From JAAYCI01 sp964472465 (GTDB taxonomy: Bacteria > Bacillota > Clostridia > Oscillospirales > Ruminococcaceae), in assembly GCA_964472465.1 (NCBI GenBank), contig CAYYLW010000077.1:1-12187 (forward strand): a stretch of 12,187 nucleotides of DNA, given 5' to 3'. Each line of letters begins with the position of its first letter. Position 1 is the stretch's first letter. The notes beneath the pieces are model-generated. The model searched no databases and was not told where the DNA came from. It saw nothing but the letters and a program-made list of their open reading frames with translations. Positions 1-5,615 of the stretch are shown one piece after another. The position numbers were made by a program, and so were the translations under genes.

Positions 1-1
1 C

Positions 2-313
2 ACCAAAGAGTTCAACGAGCGTACCCAAAAGGACATCGGCTACCTCATTCCGGTTGTTATCACCGTGTATGCCGACCATTCCTATTCGTTCATCACCAAA
101 ACCCCGCCCGCAGCCGTGCTGATTAAAAAGGCGGCCGGGCTGGAAAAGGCCAGCGGTGAGCCCAACAAAAACAAAGTGGCCACGCTGAAAAAGGCCCAAC
201 TGGAAGAAATTGCCAAAACCAAAATGGTGGACTTAAACGCCGCCAGCTTAGAATCGGCTGTTTCCATGGTTGCCGGCACTTGCCGCAGCATGGGCGTAGT
301 GGTGGAAGACTGA
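2..313 (+). CDS. rplK: 50S ribosomal protein L11 (5'-truncated by the window edge)
   Basis: The reading frame enters at base 2 and runs 103 residues to a TGA. It covers the C-terminal three-quarters of L11, whose family length is about 140 residues, so roughly 40 N-terminal residues lie outside the window. The visible part contains the end of the N-terminal domain (FNERTQKDIGYLIPV, ITVYADHSYSF) and the RNA-binding C-terminal domain (TKTPPAAVLIKKAAG, then the AQLEEIAKTKMVDLNA and MVAGTCRSMGV helices). L11 binds the GTPase-associated centre of 23S rRNA in the large-subunit stalk base, next to the L10-L7/L12 stalk encoded downstream. rplA follows after 83 nt in the same direction, so the two are very probably cotranscribed. 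The operon promoter is not in the window. Confidence 0.97.
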   Translation, partial: TKEFNERTQKDIGYLIPVVITVYADHSYSFITKTPPAAVLIKKAAGLEKASGEPNKNKVATLKKAQLEEIAKTKMVDLNAASLESAVSMVAGTCRSMGVVVED

Positions 314-337
314 TTTTATAACCGGATAACAACCCAA

Positions 338-391
338 GTGGGAGGAAAAATCCGACAGGGGGCGCCAAGACGCTTCCGATACCACAGGAGG
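338..391 (+). promoter_or_regulatory. Putative L1-binding mRNA structure overlapping the rplA ribosome binding site
   Basis: The rplK-rplA gap can fold as a closing stem GTGG (338-341) with CCAC (382-385) and an inner 7-bp stem (358-364 with 371-377, two G-U pairs, loop 365-370). Between them is an asymmetric internal loop holding GAGG on one side and GATA on the other. The AGGAGG ribosome binding site of rplA (386-391) directly abuts the closing stem. L1 is known to repress its own operon by binding a 23S-like mRNA motif, and an internal-loop hairpin at this position fits that role. The fold was found by eye, and the L1 assignment is inference. Confidence 0.55.
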
Positions 392-396
392 AAACG

Positions 397-1101
397 ATGA
401 AATACGGAAAAAAATATACCGACTCTTTGAAAGAGCTGGACCGCAGCAAGCAATATGACAGCGAAGAGGCCCTGGCCCTGGTGTGCAAAACCGCCAAGGC
501 GAAATTTGATGAAACCGTGGAGCTGCATGTGCGCCTGGGCGTAGATAGCCGCCATGCAGACCAGCAGGTGCGCGGCGCGGTGGTTCTGCCGCACGGTACC
601 GGCAAAAATGTGCGTGTGGTTGCCATTGCCAAGGGCGATGCCGCCAAGGCCGCCGAAGAAGCGGGCGCCATTCTGGTGGGCGAGGCCGACCTGGTGAACC
701 GCATCCAGAACGAAGGCTTTGTAGATTTTGACGTGCTGGTAACCACCCCCGATATGATGGGCCTGGTGGGCCGCTTAGGTAAAATTCTGGGCCCCCGTGG
801 CCTGATGCCGAACCCGAAGGCCGGCACCGTGACCCCCGATGTGGGCAAGGCTGTGGCCGAGGCGATGGCGGGTAAAATTGAGTACCGCCTGGACAAAGCC
901 AACATCATCCATGTGCCCATTGGCAAGGCTTCTTTTGGCGTAGAAAAGCTGGCGGATAACCTTTCCACCGTGATGGACGCCATTGTGAAAGCAAAGCCCT
1001 CGGCCGCCAAAGGCCAGTACCTGCGCAGCATCACCGTGGCTTCCACCATGGGCCCCGGCGTGAAGGTGAGCGGTAGCAAATATGTAAGCCAAGGCGCCTA
1101 A
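397..1101 (+). CDS. rplA: 50S ribosomal protein L1
   Basis: This 234-residue protein has the normal length for bacterial L1 (about 230). The start is the ATG five bases after a perfect AGGAGG. The family signature is clear around residues 117-155 (PDMMGLVGRLGKILGPRGLM, then PNPKAGTVTPDVGKAV), and the N-terminus (KYGKKYTDSLKELDRSK) and C-terminus (SITVASTMGPGVKV) are also typical. L1 forms the mobile L1 stalk of the large subunit that guides deacylated tRNA out of the E site; it also acts as a translational repressor of its own operon. It sits 83 nt after rplK and ends only three bases before the -35 box of the next promoter, so rplJ-rplL can be made both by read-through and from their own promoter. 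Confidence 0.98.
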   Translation: MKYGKKYTDSLKELDRSKQYDSEEALALVCKTAKAKFDETVELHVRLGVDSRHADQQVRGAVVLPHGTGKNVRVVAIAKGDAAKAAEEAGAILVGEADLVNRIQNEGFVDFDVLVTTPDMMGLVGRLGKILGPRGLMPNPKAGTVTPDVGKAVAEAMAGKIEYRLDKANIIHVPIGKASFGVEKLADNLSTVMDAIVKAKPSAAKGQYLRSITVASTMGPGVKVSGSKYVSQGA

Positions 1102-1104
1102 GCC

Positions 1105-1133
1105 TTGACAAGTTGCCCAGGATTGGGTATACT
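1105..1133 (+). promoter_or_regulatory. Consensus sigma-A promoter for rplJ-rplL
   Basis: The -35 box TTGACA (1105-1110) and -10 box TATACT (1128-1133) are separated by exactly 17 bp. The -35 is perfect and the -10 matches five of six consensus bases. Transcription should begin near 1140, directly at the first stem of the L10 leader. The promoter starts three bases after the rplA stop codon and gives rplJL expression independent of rplKA. Confidence 0.85.
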
Positions 1134-1139
1134 AATAAA

Positions 1140-1267
1140 GCTGTTTTTAAGACAGCAGGAGACAGTAACAGGGGTTTCCCTTCCTGCCGAGAAACAGGCC
1201 AAAGCATGAACTAGGATTGTTTTGCGCCTCTTTCTCTTTATGGGAAAGAGGCGTTTTAGCGTTTTTT
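1140..1267 (+). ncRNA. Ribosomal protein L10 leader with attenuator hairpin
   Basis: The roughly 170-nt untranslated leader of rplJ folds into short stems: GCTGT (1140-1144) with ACAGC (1152-1156), then GCAGGA (1155-1160) with TCCTGC (1182-1187), which encloses an AGGG/CCCT hairpin and a GA-containing internal loop. Further down is a 12-bp hairpin (1225-1236 with 1242-1253, one G-U pair, 5-nt loop) followed by TTTT and, after four bases, TTTTTT. The order and position match the L10 leader known from Firmicutes, where the L10-(L7/L12) complex binds the transcript to limit its own synthesis. The last hairpin looks like an intrinsic attenuator. Which alternative pairing opens it could not be settled by eye. 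Confidence 0.75.
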
Positions 1268-1310
1268 GGGAAAACCCAACGAAACCGAAGTGAAACGAGG
1301 TGAAAAAAAC

Positions 1311-1916
1311 ATGCCCAGCGAGAAGATTTTGCAACAAAAGCAAGCCTTTGTGGAAGAACTGCGCGGCAAGCTGAACGAGGCCCCCGCCGGTGTGCTGGTG
1401 GATTACATTGGCATCAATGTGGAGGCGGACACCGCCCTGCGCCGCGAACTGCGTGAGGCTGGCGTTGAGTACCGTGTTGTGAAAAACACCATGATGCACC
1501 TGGCCATTCAAGGCACAGATTACACCGAACTGGACCCGGCTTTGAGCGGTAGCACCGCCCTGGCCCTGGCTGGTGAGGAAGACAGCCTGGCTCCGGCCCG
1601 CATTTTGTGCAAGTACGCCGAAAAATCCAAAGGGAAGTTTACGGTGAAACTTGGCTACCTGGATGGCAAAGTGTTGCCCGCCGAGGAAGTGATGGCTCTA
1701 TCCAAGCTGCCCGGCCGAGAAGGCCTGCTTTCCATGCTGCTTTCCGCCCTTACCGGCAACCTGCGTGGCCTGGCTTGCGGCTTGAATGCCCTGGCTGAGA
1801 AACGTGCTGCCGACGGCGGCGCCGAAGCGGCCCCGGCCCCTGTGGCCGAGGAAGCCCCCGCGGTGGAGGAAACCAAAACCGAGGAGACCCCCGCCGAGGA
1901 AGGCGCAGCCGAATAA
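1311..1916 (+). CDS. rplJ: 50S ribosomal protein L10
   Basis: I chose the ATG at 1311, which follows an AGGTG ribosome binding site (1298-1302) and gives the family N-terminus MPSEKILQQKQ. An upstream in-frame start near 1266 lies in the attenuator T-tract and is unlikely. The product is 201 residues: residues 1-165 are the conserved L10 body (GVLVDYIGINVEADTALRRE, VEYRVVKNTMMHLA, LKYAEKSKGK-like region here as CKYAEKSKGKF, and LLSMLLSALTGNLRGLA). About 35 extra C-terminal residues are rich in Glu, Ala and Pro, compared with about 165 in total in E. coli and B. subtilis. L10 anchors L7/L12 dimers to the stalk base beside L11, and its complex with L7/L12 is expected to regulate this operon through the leader. 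Confidence 0.97.
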   Translation: MPSEKILQQKQAFVEELRGKLNEAPAGVLVDYIGINVEADTALRRELREAGVEYRVVKNTMMHLAIQGTDYTELDPALSGSTALALAGEEDSLAPARILCKYAEKSKGKFTVKLGYLDGKVLPAEEVMALSKLPGREGLLSMLLSALTGNLRGLACGLNALAEKRAADGGAEAAPAPVAEEAPAVEETKTEETPAEEGAAE

Positions 1917-1931
1917 GCAAAATGAAACCCT

Positions 1932-1981
1932 GCCTTCCCCCGCAAAGGTGAAGGCAAACCCCGGGCAAGCGGCATAGCCGC
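1932..1981 (+). other. Two small hairpins in the rplJ-rplL gap
   Basis: The 96-nt gap between rplJ and rplL contains GCCTTC (1932-1937) pairing with GAAGGC (1950-1955), and GCGGC (1969-1973) pairing with GCCGC (1977-1981) across a 3-nt loop. Neither is followed by a T-tract, so they do not look like terminators. They could be mRNA processing or stability elements that help raise L7/L12 output relative to L10. That role is inference only. Confidence 0.35.
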
Positions 1982-2012
1982 CTGTACCATAACAAAATTG
2001 GAGGTAACAGAG

Positions 2013-2387
2013 ATGTCTGAAAAAATTGACAAAATCGTTGCCAGCGTTGAGGAATTGACCGTTCTGGAACTCAACGAACTGGTGAAAGCCATCGAAGAGA
2101 AATTTGGTGTTTCCGCCGCCGCTCCCGTGATGATGGCGGGTGCTGCACCTGCTGCTGGTGGCGCCGAAGAAGAGAAGAGCGAGTTTGACGTGCTGCTGAA
2201 AGAAGTGGGCGGCAACAAGATGGCCGTTATCAAAGTTGTGAAAGAAGTGACCGGCCTGGGCTTGAAAGAAGCCAAAGAGCTGGTGGACAATGCCCCGAAG
2301 AACATCAAAGAGGGCATCTCCAAATCCGACGCCGAGGATATCCAGAAGAAATTGCAGGAAGCCGGCGCCACCATTGAGCTCAAATAA
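2013..2387 (+). CDS. rplL: 50S ribosomal protein L7/L12
   Basis: The ATG at 2013 follows GGAGGT (2000-2005) at good spacing and gives MSEKIDKIVASVEELTVLEL. An in-frame TTG at 1998 would overlap the ribosome binding site and is rejected. The 124-residue product has the family layout: an N-terminal dimerisation helix pair (1-35, ELNELVKAIEEKFGV), an Ala/Met/Gly/Pro hinge (about 38-52), and a C-terminal domain (54-124) with the factor-binding surface VGGNKMAVIKVVKEVTGLGL and KEAKELVDNAP. Multiple L7/L12 dimers bind L10 and recruit translational GTPases. This is the last gene of the cluster before a strong terminator; rpoB is not found after it. Confidence 0.98.
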   Translation: MSEKIDKIVASVEELTVLELNELVKAIEEKFGVSAAAPVMMAGAAPAAGGAEEEKSEFDVLLKEVGGNKMAVIKVVKEVTGLGLKEAKELVDNAPKNIKEGISKSDAEDIQKKLQEAGATIELK

Positions 2388-2404
2388 GATTGCATGCTAT
2401 AAAA

Positions 2405-2435
2405 CTGCCCGGGGCATTTGCCCCGGGCAGTTTTT
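2405..2435 (+). terminator. Intrinsic terminator of rplJ-rplL
   Basis: A perfect 11-bp GC-rich stem (2405-2415 with 2420-2430) has a 4-nt loop and is followed immediately by TTTTT. It lies 17 nt past the rplL stop and closes the ribosomal-protein cluster. A terminator from the opposite strand lies about 75 nt further on, as expected between convergent units. Confidence 0.93.
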
Positions 2436-2506
2436 CTATGGGCAGAAATAGCGCTGATGTGCCTGGTTAAGCCCTCTGAGAATGCAGGGGAGGGGGAGAA
2501 GCAAAG

Positions 2507-2532
2507 CGCCCCCACAGTTGCCTGCGGGGGCG
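2507..2532 (-). terminator. Terminator hairpin of the unrecognised gene at 2541-3089
   Basis: On the minus strand, eight bases after the TAG stop, an 11-bp stem (one G-U pair) closes a GCAA loop, which is a GNRA-type tetraloop. The following CTTTGCTTCT tract is T-rich but broken, so termination may be less efficient than at the other terminators here. It faces the rplL terminator. Confidence 0.65.
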
Positions 2533-2540
2533 GATGGCTG

Positions 2541-3089
2541 CTATTCTTTTGGCGTGTTGCCGCTGCGGTTATCCGCAAACTCTTTTTCTATGGCCTTGGC
2601 CAGAAGCTGGCCAATCTCCGCGTCTCCACTGGCCTGGGCTTTTTGGGCCTGGGCCAACACCTCGCGGTAAATCTTGCCACCCTCGCTCTTGGGCGCACGC
2701 GCCAGAATATCGCTGAATTTTTGCCGGATATCCTGCACCTGTTTTGCCTTTTGGTAGAGGGCGGGGTCGTTGTTGCGCAGGTAGCGCATGTCGCTATCGG
2801 ACAGGCTTTCCCCGCGTTGCAGGCGCTCTTTAATCAAATCCAGCAGGTCGCTGCGTGTTTTTTCCTGCACAATAGGCTCGCGTTGTTTCAGCATGGTGGT
2901 GTTGGTCTCACCTGGCTGAAGAGGGCTAAACCCGTCCGTTCTATCTGCCTTGGGCGAAACACCACCCGCCGCTTCAGCACCAGCAGGTTCGGTGCGGCCC
3001 TGTTGGTGCAAATTCCGCGCGGCCTGCCCGGCATTGCCATACTGTAACTGATTCAAATAGGCCTCGATGCCTCCAAGCGGGACACTCAT
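2541..3089 (-). CDS. Hypothetical protein, helical, function unknown
   Basis: I do not recognise this 182-residue protein. The start MSVPLGG at 3089 is favoured because AAGGAG (3098-3103) stands eight bases upstream; the ATG two codons earlier would be only two bases from it. Residues 1-26 form a short conserved-looking segment (PLGGIEAYLNQLQYGN). Residues 28-66 are a polar Gly/Pro/Ala/Thr linker. Residues 67-172 are charged and predicted helical (SDLLDLIKERLQRGESL, DMRYLRNNDPALYQKAKQVQ, GQLLAKAIEKEF). There is no signal peptide, membrane segment or cysteine, so it is probably cytoplasmic. It is transcribed alone, with its own promoter and terminator, convergent to rplL. The translation start and coding status are well supported by the ribosome binding site and amino-acid composition. 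Confidence 0.85.
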   Translation of the reverse strand: MSVPLGGIEAYLNQLQYGNAGQAARNLHQQGRTEPAGAEAAGGVSPKADRTDGFSPLQPGETNTTMLKQREPIVQEKTRSDLLDLIKERLQRGESLSDSDMRYLRNNDPALYQKAKQVQDIRQKFSDILARAPKSEGGKIYREVLAQAQKAQASGDAEIGQLLAKAIEKEFADNRSGNTPKE

Positions 3090-3122
3090 TGCCATTGCTC
3101 CTTTCCATACTAAACCACATAT

Positions 3123-3149
3123 ATTATATATATCGGCTAGGACAATCAA
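3123..3149 (-). promoter_or_regulatory. Probable promoter for the gene at 2541-3089
   Basis: On the minus strand a perfect -10 TATAAT (3123-3128) lies within an AT-rich stretch. TTGATT (3144-3149) is a possible -35, but the 15-bp spacing is short; TTTTGA two bases further upstream would give 17 bp. The start point near 3116 leaves a short leader with the AAGGAG site. Confidence 0.6.
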
Positions 3150-3237
3150 AACTTTACATCGTTTTCATACTTGTATCACTTTTATTATCCCACAACAGAA
3201 GCGAAAAAAAGAGAGAAAGCCGCAAGACTTACTTGTT

Positions 3238-3266
3238 AAAAAAACCCCGGCAAGGGACTGCCGGGG
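3238..3266 (-). terminator. Intrinsic terminator of the asnA-cofE-like operon
   Basis: On the minus strand a perfect 8-bp stem (CCCCGGCA with TGCCGGGG, 3245-3252 and 3259-3266, 6-nt loop) is followed by seven T. It lies 20 nt past the stop codon of the CofE-like gene and separates the operon from the downstream gene. Confidence 0.9.
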
Positions 3267-3286
3267 AAAAGAAAGTTGCCTACCAT

Positions 3287-4468
3287 TTATATGCTGGCGT
3301 AGTTGGAAAAATAGCCTTTGATGTGAATGACAGGGGTGCCGCGGTCTCCACTGCCGCTCACCAGGTCACACAAGCTGCCAACCAAGTCTGAATATCGGCG
3401 GGGGGTGGTGCCTTGGGCGGCCATGTTGCCCACCAGGCTACCCTCTTTTTCGCGGATTTTCTGCCGCATGGCCTGGCTCAGTTCCTCGCCCGAAAGCCCG
3501 GCCAGTTCATTGTCGGCAAAATATTTCATTTTCAGTTCATTGGGGGTGCCGGCCAGGCCGCTGGTGTGTGCGGGGGATACCACCGGGTCGGCCAGTTCCC
3601 AAATGCCGCCCACGGGGTCTTTGAAGCAGCCGTCGCCATACACCAGCACTTCCACAGTTTTACCGGTGGCTTCACGCAGATATTTCTGTACGCTGTCCAC
3701 CACAACCTGGCCGTCGCGGGGGAAAAGCTTTACCTTGTCGGCGGTGGCCATGTTGCTGCCCAGCAGGCCGTACTGAGGGTTATAGCCGCTGCCATCCACG
3801 CTGGCCGTTAGAATTTCATCCAGGCCCAGCACGGTTTTTGCGCCTTTTTTCAGCAGCAAGCGTTTGCTGCGCATACGGGTGTGTATGTCGCAGCACAGCA
3901 CATGGTCGGCATACTGTAGGATGTACGCGGGGTCGTTCGAGAACACAACCTCAATGTGCGGGCCAAAGGTCTTGTAAAACTCGATATAATCCACACCCGT
4001 AAAGGGGTGCAGGGTATCCTTGCCAAACAGCTGGCGGAAGGCTTCCTCGGTGAAGCTGTCGCGGTAGGGGTCCACGTCATGCTCTTCCATCTGCTCCCAG
4101 GTTACCAGTTGGTTGCCCACCTCGTCGCCGGGGTAGGAGAGCTGAATCACCAGCTTATCGCAGCCCTGCGCAATGGCTTTTAGTAAAATGGAAAAACGGT
4201 TGCGGCTGAGGATGGGGAAGATGATGCCCAGTGTGCCACCGCCAAACTTTTGGCGGATATCGGCGGCGATTTGTGCGCAGGTGGCATAGTTGCCCTGGGT
4301 GCGTGCCACCACCGATTCCGTGATGCCGATGATATCACCGTCGTCGATGGGGTATCCCTCCTTTTGCGCGGCGGCCAAAACGCAGTCGCACACGCTTTTC
4401 GCCAGGTCGTCTCCCTCTTTAAAAATGGGGGAAATGATGCCTCTTGCGGTTACACCGGTGTACCTCAT
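3287..4468 (-). CDS. Coenzyme F420-0:gamma-glutamyl ligase (CofE) family protein
   Basis: The 393-residue product starts at an ATG seven bases after AGGGAG. It has features of the F420_ligase/CofE family: an N-terminal nucleotide-binding-like segment (GDIIGITESVVARTQGNY, 44-61) and a central-to-C-terminal segment with VYGDGCFKDPVGGIWELADP (277-296) and SPAHTSGLAGTPNELK (298-313). True CofE enzymes, about 250 residues long, add gamma-linked glutamates to F420-0 using GTP. This protein is longer, and Clostridia of this type are generally not known to make F420, so the true substrate is unknown; an acid-amine ligation of another acceptor is an inference. There is no signal peptide or TM segment. 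It lies 46 nt after asnA in the same direction and shares its terminator, so the two are probably cotranscribed. Family placement is fairly firm, the exact reaction is not. Confidence 0.8.
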   Translation of the reverse strand: MRYTGVTARGIISPIFKEGDDLAKSVCDCVLAAAQKEGYPIDDGDIIGITESVVARTQGNYATCAQIAADIRQKFGGGTLGIIFPILSRNRFSILLKAIAQGCDKLVIQLSYPGDEVGNQLVTWEQMEEHDVDPYRDSFTEEAFRQLFGKDTLHPFTGVDYIEFYKTFGPHIEVVFSNDPAYILQYADHVLCCDIHTRMRSKRLLLKKGAKTVLGLDEILTASVDGSGYNPQYGLLGSNMATADKVKLFPRDGQVVVDSVQKYLREATGKTVEVLVYGDGCFKDPVGGIWELADPVVSPAHTSGLAGTPNELKMKYFADNELAGLSGEELSQAMRQKIREKEGSLVGNMAAQGTTPRRYSDLVGSLCDLVSGSGDRGTPVIHIKGYFSNYASI

Positions 4469-4514
4469 GCTTTACTCCCTTTATCTGTATGGATGGTTGT
4501 GCGGACGGTGGTGC

Positions 4515-5498
4515 CTACAGGATGATGATATTCTTCTTTTCGCATTCTTTCAGCATGGTCTCGGGCCAAATGGAGGATTGTACCTCGCCGATATGAACCT
4601 TTTCCAGCATGAACATGCACAGCCGGCTTTGCCCAATGCCCCCGCCGATGGTAAGGGGGAGTGTATCTTCCAAAAGGGCTTTGTGGAAGGGGAAGGAGAG
4701 ACGGTCCTCCTTGCCGCTTTCTTTGAGCTGGCTGCGCAGGCTGTCGGCGTCCACCCGGATGCCCATGGAGGAGAGCTCCAAGGCGCCAATGGGCGGGTAG
4801 TAGATGAGGATATCGCCGTTCATGGCCCAGTCATCATAGTCCGGCGCGCGGCCGTCGTGCGGCTGGCCGGAAGCCAGCTTGCCCCCTATGCCAATCAGGA
4901 ACACCGCGCCATGCTCCTTGGCCGCGGCATGCTCCCGCTCTTTTGGGGTCTTATCAGGCCAACGGTCCTCTAGCTGCTGGGTGGTGAGGAAGGCGATGTC
5001 CTCGGGAATATCCACCGTGATATCCGGGTATTTTTGCATCACCATCCGGCTTACCTTGTAAATCACCGCATAGATTTGCCGCACGGTTTTTTCTAGGTAG
5101 GCAAGGTTGCGGTCGGCCTTGGAGATGACCTTCTCCCAGTCCCACTGGTCCACATAGATGGAATGGATGGCGTCGCACACCTCATCGCGGCGAATGGCAT
5201 TCATATCGGTGTAGATGCCAGTGCCCACGCGGAAACGGTAGCGCCCCAGCGCATGGCGTTTCCATTTGGCCAGGCTGTGCACCACCTCGGCCACCTGGCC
5301 GGTTTCCTTGATATCGAAGGAAACACTGCGTTCCACACCGTTCAAAGTATCGTTTAGGCCGCTGTCTTCCCGTACAAACAGGGGGGCTGAAACACGGGTG
5401 AGTTCCAGCTCACGGGCGAGCTCTGCCTCAAAATTGTCTTTCACAAATTTGATGGCTTTTTCGGTTTGGATCAAATCTAGCTTCGATGCGTACGACAT
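4515..5498 (-). CDS. asnA: Aspartate-ammonia ligase (asparagine synthetase A)
   Basis: At 327 residues the protein matches the length of E. coli AsnA (330) and aligns along its whole length. It makes asparagine from aspartate, ammonia and ATP, releasing AMP and PPi, in the cytoplasm. Visible family motifs are VVHSLAKWKRHALG (72-85), YTDMNAIRRDE (96-106), SIYVDQWDWEKVI (113-125), GAVFLIGIGGKL (197-208), RAPDYDDW (217-224), ELSSMGIRVDAD (241-252), and the class II synthetase-like motif 3 GGGIGQSRL (285-293), which binds ATP. The ATG at 5498 follows AGGGAG by eight bases. It has its own promoter, with a short leader of about 30 nt and no room for a T-box, and is followed by the CofE-like gene. 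Confidence 0.97.
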   Translation of the reverse strand: MSYASKLDLIQTEKAIKFVKDNFEAELARELELTRVSAPLFVREDSGLNDTLNGVERSVSFDIKETGQVAEVVHSLAKWKRHALGRYRFRVGTGIYTDMNAIRRDEVCDAIHSIYVDQWDWEKVISKADRNLAYLEKTVRQIYAVIYKVSRMVMQKYPDITVDIPEDIAFLTTQQLEDRWPDKTPKEREHAAAKEHGAVFLIGIGGKLASGQPHDGRAPDYDDWAMNGDILIYYPPIGALELSSMGIRVDADSLRSQLKESGKEDRLSFPFHKALLEDTLPLTIGGGIGQSRLCMFMLEKVHIGEVQSSIWPETMLKECEKKNIIIL

Positions 5499-5530
5499 CA
5501 GTCCACTCCCTCTCTAAAAAGCAAAAAGAC

Positions 5531-5555
5531 CTTTCCTATTATAAGGGAAAAGGCC
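5531..5555 (-). terminator. Possible terminator after the sortase gene, overlapping the asnA promoter
   Basis: On the minus strand CCTTTTCC and GGAAAGG pair as seven base pairs with one bulged T around a 9-nt loop, followed by TCTTTTTGCTTTTT. It lies about 60 nt past the sortase stop. The stem is AT-rich and imperfect, so termination is plausible rather than certain. Confidence 0.4.
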
Positions 5556-5566
5556 GCGCAGGGCAA
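5538..5566 (-). promoter_or_regulatory. Promoter for asnA
   Basis: On the minus strand the -10 box is a perfect TATAAT (5538-5543), and the -35 is TTGCCC (5561-5566), a four-of-six match, with a 17-bp spacer. Transcription should begin near 5531. The -10 box lies in the loop of a hairpin that may terminate the upstream sortase transcript. Confidence 0.75.
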
Positions 5567-5615
5567 CAACGCGAACGGATAAAACAGAAAAAAACAAATT
5601 TTTAAACTGACGGCA

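Noticed and set aside
123..1079. Long minus-strand open frame opposite rplK-rplA
   Set aside because: It is a mirror of two certain ribosomal-protein genes, with composition (Ser/Pro/Arg-rich) typical of antisense frames and no domain match.
1655..2578. 307-codon minus-strand open frame opposite rplJ-rplL
   Set aside because: It is Ser/Ala-rich shadow coding that crosses two terminators, with no ribosome binding site and no recognisable family.
3090..3149. TTG start at 3149 giving a 20-residue longer product for the unrecognised gene
   Set aside because: The TTG is part of the likely -35 box, and the AAGGAG before 3089 gives a better start.
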